From contig NW_019091377.1 in assembly GCF_001949145.1 (NCBI RefSeq), positions 2,024,567 to 2,062,516 on the forward strand: DNA of 37,950 nt. Reading direction: 5' to 3'. Both the position numbers and the translations under genes were made by a program. Below the pieces are notes generated by a model. The model ran no database searches, had not been told where the DNA came from, and was given only the letters and a program-made list of their open reading frames with translations. Source of the DNA: Acanthaster planci. Its lineage: Eukaryota > Echinodermata > Asteroidea > Valvatida > Acanthasteridae. Numbering within the stretch: the stretch's first letter is position 1; each line of letters opens with the position of its first letter. Shown here piece after piece: positions 1 through 9,422 of the stretch.

Positions 1-884
1 ATTTTTCAATATTTTTTTCGGCCCATTCACGTTGTACACGTTTTTGAGGCACGGTTTTGGTCACTTAGCAATCTTCAATCATTATTAAACTTACACCCAA
101 TGACGACCCACATGCAAAGTATTTTCCAAATTAATGACGTCATCATGACATTATCATTTTTAAATCTTTAATTTTCCCCATAGACTTTGTACATAGATTT
201 CAAGTTGCAATATCTTCAGCTAGCAGACTTGAATCGGTCTAAAAGCTACACCAAGCACAGAATGATCAGGCCAATATTCTACCAAAGTAGTGACATCATG
301 ATGAAGTCATCATGTAAATTATTTTGAAATTTTCAATCTTTATTTTTCCCATAGCTTTTTGTACACAGATTTGAAACGGCTACATTAACTAAACTACGTG
401 TCCGATCGGGTTGAAACCTTGCATGTATCCACAAAGGGATGTGTTTGAGATGAAAACTGGCATGATGTATTGACAATGTCATCACGTGGCAGGCACGTGA
501 CATTGAAGGGGCGCTCTTTAAAGCATTATATTTCCTAAACAGAGTCCCAATCGCTTTGAAACCTTGAGTGTATCTTATACACGCTCCGCCACACTTTTAT
601 TCCCTTATTATTTAAGTCACTATATCTTCTAAACTACATGTCAGATTCGGCTGAAACCTTTTATCTATTGTATCTATAAATGCAAATGTTTTAGTCAAAA
701 ACTCACACAATTTGCAGATGACATCATCATATGATCAGTCACATGAACATCATCACTATATCACATAAATCAAAGTTACACTGATAAAACATTCTCTGTT
801 GAACATTCGTTTTAAATTATATTCACTGACTAATTTTTTGCCTTTACTTTTCCAGTATACACAAATTGTTCAAAATTGCAAAAC

Positions 885-930
885 AATGCGAAAAAGCCCT
901 CTGTTCTGTTGGCAAACAGACAGATAAGCT
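885..930. repeat. 46 bp direct repeat, copy 1
   Basis: The stretch beginning ATGCGAAAAAGCC and ending CAGACAGATAAGCT recurs at 1685-1730 with only a few differences. The two copies are 800 bases apart in the same orientation, inside the left module array, suggesting a higher-order duplicated unit or the tail of a repeated element. Confidence 0.75.
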
Positions 931-1684
931 CTCGTTTTTCCTTCCTCTTCTGCTCCTCGAAATCCCATTTCATTTGTGCCTGTTTTTTCTACACACAACT
1001 TTAGTGCTTTTACAACTTTGGATCTTCATCAAACTTGTATCAATGAAGGACCCTTATGTGTAGATGTGTCTAGAAGAATGACGTCATGATGACGTCATCA
1101 AGTGATTTATTATTGATTTTTACATATTTATTTCAGCCCATATCCTAAAGGACATGTCCTACATGTGTTTGGTTGAATTTTGGCAGATAACTGGAAAGGA
1201 AAGTGTTATAGACTAATGTACACATCCTGTGCTGATGATGCCATCAGGGAATAAGTCACGTGACATTAAAGGTGCACTCTTTAGGGCCCTATATCCCTTG
1301 TAGTAGATGTCTCATCAGGTCCAACTTTTGGAGATATCTTGAAAAGGAAGTGCTTTAGAGAAATATTGAACTGATGTGATGATGACGTCATCAGGAGACA
1401 AGTCATGTGACATCAAAGGTGCAACCTTTAAGGCCCTACATCTCGTGAAGTACGTGTCCGATCCGGTTCAAATCTTGTAGATATTTTGCAAAGGGAGTGC
1501 TTAAGAGGAATTTGTGCCTGATGTGCTGATGACGTCATCGGATGTGGAGTCAATTTACATTTTATTTAAAGCATGTTATTTCCGAAGTACATGCCTGATT
1601 GGGTTCAAACCTTGGATCCAAATTGTCATAATCACGGATTTACGCCATTAGGTTTGTGCAGTAGATTGATGTTCAATCATGATT

Positions 1685-1730
1685 GATGCGAAAAAGCCTC
1701 CTGTTCTGTTAGCCAACAGACAGATGAGCT
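1685..1730. repeat. 46 bp direct repeat, copy 2
   Basis: Near-identical partner of 885-930, containing CTGTTCTGTTAGCCAACAG, a short imperfect inverted repeat. It closes the left module array; the sequence to its right (1740-2200) shows no clear feature. Confidence 0.75.
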
Positions 1731-2206
1731 AGCTAGTTTCAGTTTACAATGCATTTTGTGAATTTCTGGCTGTGTGTTTTTAGCTGCTTATTTACCCATT
1801 CATTCAAGGAGACTCCCACAACATCTACACAAACTACGCATAAGAAAATCGGCACCTGTTAACTGATGTGGTGTACGAAGTAAAATGAAAGTTAGCAATG
1901 GTCGACCGATCACCACGAAAAAAGAGAACAAAATGTCTATTTTTCTAAAACAACAGCATTCTGGGTAGAAATAATTTACAGATTGACCGAGGTTGTTATT
2001 AAGTTCTTATAAAGGAAATTGAGTGTAAGTTATAAAGTAGAAAATATAGTGAATCAATTTTGAAGTTGAATTTTATTTGAGGAAAAGATTTTCCTCAAGT
2101 AAAAACATTGCAAGCTCAAAGTCACCCTCCCCCCAAAAAAACAAGCGTATGATCCAAAAATTGTGGCCATTTTTAAGCTGTATAGTGAGAGGATTTTTGT
2201 CAAAAA

Positions 2207-2790
2207 ATACAATTTCCACATGTTCAATCTCCTATATTTCAGGGTCATTTCCTCTTTGCCCGTAATCATTAGTTAGTCAACTAAGATTGGAATTTTTAGA
2301 CTTTCACTCCTGGGTAAACTGACGTGAAAGTTATTGAGCATGATCGCGCATGCATGTGCATCACATGTATTTGTTGCACAGTTGTATCGGAGTCGACTGC
2401 ATACTTAATGATTTTTTTTCCATGAATCTGCACTGCTACACTGTGGATGCACTACCCTGAGGCCAAGGTAAATCTACTAATTACTCATGGTCGTCGAAAA
2501 CTGCTCTTTTTTAAGAGAACCTCTCAGGCGCCTGTTCTCCACCCTGACCCCGCGCGTGTTGTTCACTTACTATGAACGCCTGGTAGTTCGTGGATTTTTA
2601 CGCAAGATAAATGACAAGATCCATGTTTTTTGTTTTATTCCTCCACGATTTAGCTGTTGCAAATGCCATTTTATTTTTTCTAGATTTTTTACAAAGCACT
2701 TGAAAGCAGATGACTCAAAACATGAAACAAGTCAGTGGATTGAAAGCTGCAGTGAATCTTAAACCATGTAATCAGCCAATTTTGTGAAAT
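2207..2790. repeat. Dispersed repeat family A, uninterrupted copy
   Basis: This stretch aligns along its length with 11403-11548 plus 12340-12755. Shared landmarks in order are ATTTCCACA(T/C)GTT, TTTTAGACTTTCA, a GTCGACT block, TTTTTCCATGAAT, GAAAACTGCTC, CCACCCTGACCCCG and ATAAAACAAGT/GAAACAAGTCAGTGGA. Several reading frames are open for 60-90 codons, but the two copies do not conserve one frame, so I treat it as a non-coding mobile or dispersed repeat. Its class is not recognisable from the sequence alone. Confidence 0.7.
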
Positions 2791-3030
2791 TACAACAAAA
2801 AACAAAGGTGCCACCGTTTAAATGTTGTCAAAACTACCTTAAAATAGCCTAAATTGGACATGTTGGAGCTGCCGTGAAAATAAGCAACAGATTCTCAAGG
2901 TAAAAACGTCAGTCATTTTATTTAAAAAAATCGAAAGGTAAGTAACACCAATGCCTATAGAATATGGAAATCTCCATTTTCATAATCATATCGTGTTAAC
3001 AATAACAGTACATCAACCCTTTTGAGTAAC

Positions 3031-3163
3031 CCCAGAACTGTAAGGTCCGACATCAGCCCCGTTCCCACGAACGTGATTCGTAGGATAAGCGCGGGGCGGA
3101 CATCGGACCCATGGTTCGTGCGAGCATGGGAGCGGGGCAGACGTCGGACCCCACAGTTCTGGG
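3031..3163. repeat. GC-rich foldback unit (imperfect palindrome)
   Basis: The left end CCCAGAACTGT is the exact reverse complement of the right end ACAGTTCTGGG. The arms continue with GGTCCGAC, CAGCCCCG and TCCCA matched on the other side, giving an imperfect stem of about 40 bases. A unit resembling GCGGGGC(G/A)GAC(A/G)TCGGACCC occurs twice, at about 3091 and 3131, so the right arm is itself tandemly duplicated. The structure fits a foldback or MITE remnant; no clear target-site duplication is visible. Confidence 0.6.
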
Positions 3164-3412
3164 AGTATCCTTTGAGTTTAAGTTCAATAGGGGCCCATAC
3201 CTAGTACTAGTAGCAGTACTACTCACGACCATAAAGTACCGCTGGCCGCCAGGATGTCAAATTTCAAACGTAATTTGTACATATACATGTAGCACTAGCA
3301 GTACGTGTCCCACACGCACAACTAAAGATCCTCTGCCCTCGACGACTACAGGTACTTTGAGTATGCTTATGCGGCAAACCCTATTGTATACCACGGTAGG
3401 TCGCGTGGCGAT

Positions 3413-3571
3413 ATGGCCATGGCGGCGCAGCGGTGCGGAGCGGCGTTTTCGAAACGACTGGCTTGGAATATTTTTGGCTTTACAAGTATCCGCATTGTTG
3501 AAGTTGTGTTTGAAACGGCAGGCTGTGATTGTGAAGCCACGTTTTCTTTTAGATCAAAGGATACAGGCTAG
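3413..3571 (+). other. Short open frame in a GC-rich island, possible 5' exon
   Basis: A 52-codon frame starts at an ATG in good context (two in-frame ATGs two codons apart) and begins MAMAAQRCGAAFSKRL, an Arg-, Ala- and Ser-containing start that could be a mitochondrial presequence. It lies in the most GC-rich local stretch between two AT-rich regions, which could be a CpG-type promoter or first exon. No family is recognised, there is no clear consensus donor site, and it may be chance. A longer overlapping frame (3111-3650) runs through the foldback unit and is equally unsupported. Confidence 0.15.
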
Positions 3572-3663
3572 CTACGTCGGAAACTCAGAATCTTCCGTTT
3601 CGAATAAGTGCATTTCTGTTTTATTTCCACAGGGTAGCTTTGTCAGTTGAAAACTGCTGTTCG

Positions 3664-3869
3664 TAAGGGCAATATGAATTTAATTTAAACAATTTAAAAC
3701 AGATTATAACAGAAAGGAAAAAGATAAAACAGAAACTGAACAGCAGTTGAACAACACAGGAATTCTATACAAATTAGATAAAATAGCAAAGACTAATCAA
3801 ATCAACAGCTAATAATAAAATAACAAAATAAGCATATAACTAAAACTAAGAGTGACAATGAAATCAATT
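3664..3869. other. A-rich low-complexity stretch, no gene
   Basis: A-rich sequence dominated by AAACAG, AATAA and AACAA words, with no open frame or hairpin of note. It ends where the left inverted repeat of the next element begins. Confidence 0.5.
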
Positions 3870-4153
3870 TTAATTTATATAACGGGTATTGCCCTCACCC
3901 AACGTATATATTAATAATAAACACAGTTCGCAGTACCCGCTGCTTCACCTGACACGGGCCGGCCGGCCGACCCTGGTGGGCTCGGTGGTTGGGTGGATGG
4001 GACGTCTGCGCTGGTGGGCGGGAGGTCGTGGGTTCGGGTCCCGCCCGAGTAGGCTTGTGACTTTTTTCGCTAGCTCTCAAGCAAGCACTGAACACAAAGT
4101 GTTTATTATTAATATATACGTTGGGTAAGGGCAAAACCCGTTATATAAATTAA
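3870..4153. mobile_element. Non-autonomous element with long TIRs around a tRNA-like core
   Basis: The first about 57 bases (3870-3926) are the reverse complement of the last about 57 (4097-4153) with roughly two mismatches. The outermost 18 bases pair perfectly, and both ends finish in TTAA, which could be a TTAA target duplication as used by piggyBac- and Kolobok-type transposons. Between the TIRs is a tRNA-derived SINE-like body with recognisable pol III A and B boxes. A related body with the same right tail but no left TIR is at 22817-23033. Two readings are open: a TIR transposon that captured a SINE, or a SINE fused head-to-head with an inverted copy of its own tail. No transposase frame is present. 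Confidence 0.65.
3977..4053 (+). repeat. tRNA-derived SINE head (A box and B box)
   Basis: The A box resembles TGGGCTCGGTGG (about 3977-3988) and the B box is GGTTCGGGTCC (4031-4041), with tRNA-like spacing. The terminal CCCGCCCGAGT can pair partly with GGGCTCGG at the front, giving an acceptor-like stem. It is followed by a non-tRNA tail, so this is a SINE head and not a tRNA gene. The second copy has B box GGTTCAAGTCC at 22918-22928. Confidence 0.65.
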
Positions 4154-4599
4154 CATCTCCCCAAGGCAAAAATACATCTTGAAAAATCAATTTTGAATAA
4201 GACTTAAGTTAATGATGATATTGAAATTAACAATCAACCCATAACACACAGTTTGTGGAAAATAAAATAAAATGTAAAAGCCAGAGAAATGTATACATGT
4301 ATATTATGTATATTATACACCTGGGCGGAAACTGGTGAAAAAGGCACGAACGAACCGAATCCAGTCGTTTTGAAATGACTGAGCACTCTAAGTGCAGTCT
4401 ACTAGCTAATTCAAGTGAGAATTGAATCTCATTAGCATTAAAAGTGCCCCCCCCACGCACACACACAGTATATTTTGAAAAGGAGATCGTTTGGCCCCAA
4501 ATGAAAAAGGACAAGAAAAAATGAAAACAAAAGAGAAATCTATGACCAAAGAAAACGAACCAGAACTATTATTTTAAAAGAAGTAAAAACTATGTTGCA
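4154..4599. other. No gene seen; short simple repeat
   Basis: AT-rich sequence with a C-run followed by (AC)n at about 4446-4468 and an ACATGTATATTATGTATATTATA tract-like patch near 4291-4317. No coding frame or transposon hallmark is apparent. Confidence 0.4.
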
Positions 4600-4860
4600 C
4601 CACAGGGCCATAGTTAATATTTTACAAAACGAATGCTCTAAATAAAAAACAAACAGGCTCAAAGTTTAAAAACTAACGATAGAAAAGGTGCATAAACAAA
4701 GGACATCGAGAAAGTGATACAGATAAATTTAAAAGGAACGAACTAAGCAAAAGCGAACGTTGAGGGCGGCAATTGCTGGCGCTACGATGACGATGATTGC
4801 GCGCGTAAATATGATCTCGAATCCAGTGTGTCAAAGAAGTCATAGCTTGCTGCTTTAATT
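4600..4860 (+). repeat. Dispersed repeat family C, copy 1
   Basis: This is the reverse complement of much of 13600-14128. Shared blocks in order are CAGGGCCAT, TTTTACAAAACGAATGCTCT, CTCAAAGTTTAAAA, GAAAAGGTGCAT, ACAAAGGACATC, then GAACGTTGAGGGCGG (GAACGCTGAGAGCGG in the partner), ATTGCTG(G/A)CGCT and a perfectly shared run of about 32 bases beginning GATCTCGAATCCAGTG. The partner carries an additional minisatellite of about 230 bases in the middle. No protein is recognised in either orientation. Confidence 0.75.
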
Positions 4861-4982
4861 TGAGAGGGTTTAGTTATCAGTAGAAAGCATTATAACCGAG
4901 GAGACTGGGAACCGTTTACTCAACGCTCACGACAGAGTGCTAGTGGTGGATGCGTTACATATCACCAACAAAAATCAGCGGC

Positions 4983-5014
4983 GGTGGGCCCTTCGGCCCA
5001 CTGGTAGGCCCACC
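4983..5014. other. Nested GC-rich hairpins
   Basis: GTGGGCC (4984-4990) pairs with GGCCCAC (4995-5001) across a four-base loop. Alternatively GGTGGGCC (4983-4990) pairs with GGCCCACC (5007-5014). It lies within the probable left LTR region of the gypsy element, but its role is unknown. Confidence 0.4.
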
Positions 5015-5204
5015 ACCAGGCCTAACGTTAGTTGAGATGCCAGTAGGCGTGGGCCTAGTTCTACTGTTATGCCATATGTCATCACCAGTTGCACATGGGC
5101 GTAAATTCCCACAGATGGGATATATCCCCCTCCACTTTTTGAGTTGGGGGATTTGCAATCGAATCCCCCCGTACCCGGGTACAAAAGAAGCCAACTGAAG
5201 CGAT

Positions 5205-5214
5205 CTATTTATAG
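5205..5214 (-). promoter_or_regulatory. TATA box of the putative LTR promoter
   Basis: Minus-strand CTATAAATAG lies downstream of the putative LTR start and upstream of the GC-rich hairpins. Position and orientation fit a U3 promoter of the minus-strand gypsy element; function is inferred. Confidence 0.35.
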
Positions 5215-5237
5215 CTACCTATTTCCGGAGCGTGCGC

Positions 5238-5299
5238 AGGCCAGGTGCGCGCCGCCGCCGGCGGTGGCGCCGTTGACTTGGAACTACGGAAAACAAATA
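5238..5299 (-). repeat. GC-rich terminal block, left copy
   Basis: Contains GCGGTGGCGCCGTTGA and ends GGAAAACAAATA on the plus strand. The copy at 11326-11402 is the same in orientation and sequence but has about 15 extra bases in the middle. It most likely represents the start of the LTR, close to the polypurine tract. Confidence 0.7.
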
Positions 5300-5309
5300 G
5301 TCCACTACA

Positions 5310-5321
5310 CTGCCCCTTCCC
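5310..5321 (-). other. Polypurine tract of the gypsy element
   Basis: On the minus strand this reads GGGAAGGGGCAG, directly followed by TG of the putative LTR. Ty3/gypsy elements prime plus-strand synthesis from such a tract immediately upstream of the 3' LTR. Confidence 0.45.
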
Positions 5322-5750
5322 AAAAATGGCCTATTCTGCTGAAAAGGGGCAATAAACACTTTTCCTTCTTATTAAATCTTTTTGAAAAGTTATTTAATTA
5401 TCGTTTAATTAGCATGATGAGAAAACACGAAATCGAGTTACAGTTAACTATACAAATCACTCTTAGAAAGTTGTCTGAATAAGAGTCCATCAATTTTAGC
5501 TCAACTGGGGTGTCCACGAGAATGTTGGTTAATGTCCAATTAGGCCGCAATTTGGTTCCTAATTTAAGCAAAAACACACCAATCACCGAGGACAACCCAA
5601 AAAGTCCATTACAGCTTGATGGGTCTAACGGGCCTCCTAGTTTGCTGTCCCTCTCCCAGGCCGCCACGGTGCCTTGTCCTTTACCAAATGTCCCCCGGTT
5701 CTCGGAATCCAACGGCCTCAGTTTCTCTATATACTTGAGTGACGTCTGGT

Positions 5751-7385
5751 TCAGTCCTGGTTTCCCTGGTAGAAGTGGAGAACTCCTCTGTCATTATGCA
5801 TTATCACCGGTTCTGTCTGGGAAGTGGCCTCTGAAGTCGTCACCTCTGCATGTTGTAATTCTCGGGCTGGTGAGCACCTACTCAACCCTGCTGTTTCCAC
5901 AACGGTTTGCCCTGTACGTACCACTTGCCCCGAAGGTACAGCCTTGCTTCGGACGAGTTGCCTTTCGTCGGAGAAATTCTCCTCACTGCAGCTGGTGCGG
6001 CAACCGTGACGCCCCCCACAGCTGATCCTTCGACCACTGGCCCTCCACCGGCTGCCACCTCGGGGATCTGGCGCGTCGAGCCAGGTAGTCAGCCGGCCTG
6101 TAAGTCTGGGGGCACTGTCCACAACGAAAGGACCGCCCTTAATGCGCTGCTTTCTCATTTCTGCGTCTATTGTATTAAGACGACGCGTACTATTGTCCGC
6201 AGACTCTGCAGTTGTACGTTGTTCCATTACTGTCTGTTCCTGTCCCATTCCCAGCTCAATATATATGTGAATGATGATGGTCGATAGCGCCCTCTGCAGG
6301 CTTATAACTGTTAGGGCAAGGTAGACTTGCTGCAAGTATCGCGGGGGCTTGCGAACTGCTCTGCCTCGGCGCGTTCGCGGTGTGCTTCTGTTCGGATCTG
6401 AGCAAGTCACATGCTTTTGATTGCCCGCTCCGGCGGCGGGGCCGAACGCTCCGGCGGAGGGGCCGCCCTGTACCCCAGTGGAGGGGCCGCCCATAGCCGG
6501 GGCGGGGCTACCCGCACCACTGGCGGCAGGGCCGCCCACGCCAAGGACGGGGCTACCCGCTCCGGCGGAGGGATGGCCCACACCGGGGGCGAGGCTGCCG
6601 GCGGCGGGGCTGCCTGGCTGTCTTGATGGTGATGCCAGTTCAAACTCTTTGAATCCATAGTCCTCTGCGCTAACTCCTTCGCATACCTTCAGCCTGTCTG
6701 CGTGAACCACTTGCGGACTGGAACGAGGGATTTTCCGAATCCTGTACACCACATCAGACAGTCTCTCCAGTACGACAAAGGGACCAGTCCAGCTCAGGGT
6801 CAGCTTCGGGAAAATTCTGCTCTTCCTTGCCTTGCAATGGAGCCACACCACATCTCGCTTGTTGTGGACCACCCGCAGTACATTCCTGTCGTAATGCTTC
6901 TTCTGGGCCCTCATTTGTGTACTGCTGGCCTTCCTGGCAACCTCGTGGGCCAACCTCAACTTCTCTTGAAGATTTTGGGCATACTCACATGGGTTAATAT
7001 GCGTCTCTTCTGGGGTGGCACCTAACAGTAGGTCTACCAGCATCCTCACCTCGCGGCCCAACATCATCGCGTTGGGTGTCTCCTTTGTGGTGTCATGCTC
7101 TACCGACTGGTACGCCATAGCAAGGAGGACTAAATGCTCATCCCATTCAGTCTGTGATTTATTTACCCACAGGCTCAGCATCGCTTCGATCGTCTGGTTG
7201 AAACGCTCAATCATTCCGTTAGACCTGGGGTGGTATGGAGTGGTGCGGGTCTTTCTGAGGCCGAGGATTGGGCACATTTCTAAGTAGACCTCAGATTTGA
7301 ATTCCCTCCCTTGGTCGGAGTGGACTTCCAGGGAAACACCGAACATGGCGACGAACTCATCCACGAGTGTGATCTGGAACTGCAT
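5751..7385 (-). pseudogene. Integrase core and C-terminal region of gypsy pol
   Basis: A 544-codon open frame. Residues 23-29 give SDQGREF and residues 57-63 NGMIERF, supplying the second Asp (24) and the Glu (60) of the DDE triad with the usual 35-residue spacing. The segment with the first catalytic Asp is missing: sequence jumps from the integrase start in the neighbouring frame (LERIAGG, about 7450) to VDEFVAMFG. A DNA-binding-like C-terminal region follows (LSWTGPFVVLERLSDVVYRI), then a Pro/Gly/Ala repeat linker (plus 6421-6615) and the common pol ending PRTRRGRAVRKPPRYLQ. The frame then continues about 190 residues further than expected, with no recognised domain. Function as an integrase is excluded by the missing Asp. 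Confidence 0.85.
6421..6615 (-). repeat. 21 bp repeat array encoding Pro/Gly/Ala linker, array 1
   Basis: Degenerate 21-base units (plus-strand core CCGGCGGCGGGGCTACC) give a seven-residue repeat of the type SAGAGSP, VLGVGGP, SAGAFGP in the integrase C-terminal frame. Units of the same length and base pattern occur at 7975-8150 and 10320-10530. All six frames are open through it because of the GC-rich composition. Confidence 0.75.
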
Positions 7386-7390
7386 AACAC

Positions 7391-8101
7391 TCAGTCCACT
7401 TTGTGAAATAGTCTCCCACCACTTACCCCGACCAGTGGGAGGGAGGGGCCCCCCGCTATTCTTTCCAAAGGTGCACCCCCCTGGTAGTGCTTCAACTCCG
7501 CTCTCTTGGCCCTAGCGGACAGTTTCCGTCTCTGACACTGTAGGCACCGCTGGACCCAGCGGCGAGCCGACTGACGCATAGAAGACCAGTACAAGTTGGT
7601 TCTGCACAGTTCTGCAAAGGTTTTTGCAACACCGAGATGTCCTCCGGTTTTCTCGCCATGAAAATGCCTCATTATGGCAGGGTGCATTTTCCAGGGTAAC
7701 AAAATTCTCAGTCGGGGCTTTTCAGCTGGTTGACTGGGCTCCCACAGGATACACAGGGCTTTTTGCTCTACCAAAAGCTGCTCAAAGCGAGCCCACCAGA
7801 AATTGATTTCTTTGCTCAGGGATGCCACACTCTTCCAGGACGGCCGTCGACCATGCACCACCCACTGCAGCACTTCCTTCAAGGCATCATCACATCGCTG
7901 TGACCTGGCCAGCTGCTCATAACTAACCTCTGTGGCATTGGCATCTGGACGCCACCTGGAACCTCCTGGCTCTGCATCTCCCCCTGGTTGATGCACTGCC
8001 TTCAGTGTTGGTTTCGGCAGTGAGGCTACTGTCTCCAGGGGCTGGGCTGTTGTCACCTGTAGAGAAGCTACCGGATCCGGGGACCCAGTTGCCTTCTCCA
8101 A
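7391..8101 (-). pseudogene. Integrase N-terminal zinc-binding region of gypsy pol
   Basis: A 236-codon frame carrying an H2C2 integrase finger: FHGEKTGGHLG, then LYWSSMRQSARRWVQRCLQCQ, giving the His and two Cys ligands in family order. It is followed by QGGAPLERIA, which in this clade leads straight into the catalytic core. Here the frame ends after about 20 further residues in a stop (7391), with loss of roughly 40 residues including the first catalytic Asp. The upstream part (MEKATGSPDPVASL) lies in the repeat linker between RNase H and integrase. Confidence 0.85.
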
Positions 8102-8150
8102 TGGTGGGGTGTCCTTTGCCTGCCGGGAAGTTGTCTACACCACGCTGCAC
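7975..8150 (-). repeat. 21 bp repeat array, array 2 (RNase H-integrase linker)
   Basis: Units of 21 bases, for example CCTGTAGAGAAGCTACCGGAT followed by others of the same length each starting CC, code for Pro/Gly-rich heptads in more than one frame. The array occupies the inter-domain gap of pol. Units are more diverged from each other than in arrays 1 and 3. Confidence 0.6.
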
Positions 8151-8195
8151 CCTACGTGCTTCATCTGGGGCTATCCCAAATCTTCAATGTTTACC

Positions 8196-8820
8196 TTAGT
8201 GCCGGGGCTGATTTCCTCTATCGAGGAAACAGTTAGGGAAGCATTTCCTGGACAATGCATCAGCATTTCCGCGACGTCTACGTTGATGCTCGACGACGAA
8301 GTCATAGATGCTTAGCTTCTGCAGCCATCTGGCAAGCTGTCCTTCGGGATGTCGAACACCAAGCATCCACTTCAGGGGCCGGTGATCTGTACGAATCCTG
8401 AAGTGGGTCCCATAAACATAATGATGGTACTTCTTTACAAAGTGCACAGTGGCCAGCAGTTCCTTTCTCGTCAGGCAATGATTCCTCTCCTGCTTGGTCA
8501 AAGCTCTGCTTCCGTAAGCAAGGACACGTTCCCCATCTTCCTGCACCTGTGACAGCATAGCATCAATTGCAGACCCGCTGGCATCAGTGTCGAGGATGAA
8601 CTCCTTTCCTGGGATTGGATAGGCCAGGATAGGGGACGACAGGAGACGATGCTTTAACGCCTCAAATGCTTCCTGGCATTCCATGGTCCACCGGAATGGC
8701 CTACTTTTCTTGGTGATCTGGTGCAAGGGTCGAGCAATTTGAGCCAAGCCCTCAATAAACTGCCTGTAGTATGACACCAGTCCAAGAAAGCTTCGAACAT
8801 CAGCAAAAGCAGCCGGCTGG
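8196..8820 (-). pseudogene. RNase H domain of gypsy pol
   Basis: The main frame is 193 codons from 8777. It starts in the RT thumb/connection (SYYRQFIEGLAQIARPL) and carries the four RNase H acidic residues: Asp65 in DTDASG, Glu106 in RKELLA, Asp131 in RTDHRPL and Asp173 in GNADALSR. In the same frame upstream, FADVRSFLGLV connects it to RT, but two stop codons at about 8823-8831 separate them. The RNase H fold itself therefore looks intact, unlike the RT. Confidence 0.88.
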
Positions 8821-8828
8821 GGCTAGTC

Positions 8829-9422
8829 TCACACAGCACGAACCTTTTCAGGGTCGGTAGCAACCCCCACTGGAGAGACGACATGACCGAGGAACTCTAC
8901 CTTTCGCTGGAGAAGCCAGCTTTTTTTGGACTTCAACTTCAGAATGGCTTCACAAAGCCTCTGCAAAACTAGGCATAGCTTTTGCATGTATTTATCAAAC
9001 GACCGTCCAAAAAAGATGACGTAATCGAGGTACAAAACAGCTAATTGCCATTGCCACCCCGCAAGGATACGCTCCATCAAGCGTGCAAAAGTGGAGGGCG
9101 CATTGCATAACCCGAAAGGCATGGTAATAAACTGGTACAGCCCACCTCGTCCGGTACTAAAGGCAGTCTTCGGCCTATCCTCCTCAACTACCTTTACCTG
9201 CCAGTACCCTGAGGCAAGGTCCAGGGTAGAGAAGAATTGGGACCCTGCCATTGAGTAAAGGTTGTCCTCTATTAGCGGGAGTGGATGTGCGCCCTTCACT
9301 GTAACCTCGTTCAGCCTTCGGTAGTCGATGCACACTCGGACAGACCCGTCCTTTTTCCTCACCAGGACAAGCAGTGGACTCCTTGGGCTCTCCGATGGCT
9401 CAATGACACCCCGCAAAAGCAT
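8829..9422 (-). pseudogene. Reverse transcriptase of gypsy pol, catalytic motif C broken
   Basis: A 197-codon frame with RT motifs in order: VRKKDGSVRVCIDYRRLN (fingers), STLDLASGYWQ with Asp68 (motif A), MPFGLCNAPSTF (motif B), then YLDYVI where the family has YLDDVI. The second Asp of motif C is Tyr134, which should abolish polymerisation. The next segment, KKSWLLQRKVEFLGHVVS, is the usual primer-grip/thumb region. The start at an internal ATG is a consequence of a frameshift; the preceding linker is in the frame of 9359-9736. Confidence 0.9.

Larger units (their letters stand above)
1..1735. repeat. Array of TGACGTCA-bearing modules, left copy
   Basis: Diverged tandem modules repeat about every 155-172 bases in the first 540 bases: the anchor GTACA(C/T)A/G recurs at about 34, 189 and 361. 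Each module carries a block like TGACGTCATCATG followed by an AT-rich stretch ending in a TTTCAATATTT-like run. From about 420 to 1600 a related module type appears, with the phrase GTCCGATC(G/C)GGTT, a CTTTAAAGC/GGCCCTA block and again GATGACGTCATC (near 1081, 1381, 1528). No open reading frame of note runs through it, so a non-coding satellite-like or dispersed repeat is likely. The same family, in the same orientation, is at 34330-34930. Confidence 0.7.
4930..5309 (-). mobile_element. Probable 3' LTR of the gypsy element (left edge uncertain)
   Basis: Read on the minus strand, a purine-rich tract is followed at 5309 by TGTAGTGG, a typical start of an LTR. The stretch contains CTATAAATAG (plus 5205-5214), a TATA box in the expected orientation, and a 62-base block (5238-5299) repeated at the other end of the element (11326-11402). 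The CA end of the LTR and a target duplication could not be fixed, so the left boundary is only a guess. A hairpin GGGGGATT/AATCCCCC is at 5146-5169. Confidence 0.4.

Noticed and set aside
3111-3650. 179-codon open frame as a gene
   Set aside because: It starts inside the foldback unit, shows no motif or splice context, and its composition follows local GC content.
3977-4053. A functional tRNA gene
   Set aside because: The A and B boxes are good but the cloverleaf is incomplete, a SINE tail follows, and a diverged copy sits at 22817-23033.
4950-5198. Open frames on both strands over the hairpin region
   Set aside because: They arise from palindromic GC-rich sequence in the probable LTR; no protein family fits.
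6407-6660. Several long frames on both strands
   Set aside because: They are shadows of the 21-base GC-rich linker array; only the minus frame continuous with integrase is meaningful.
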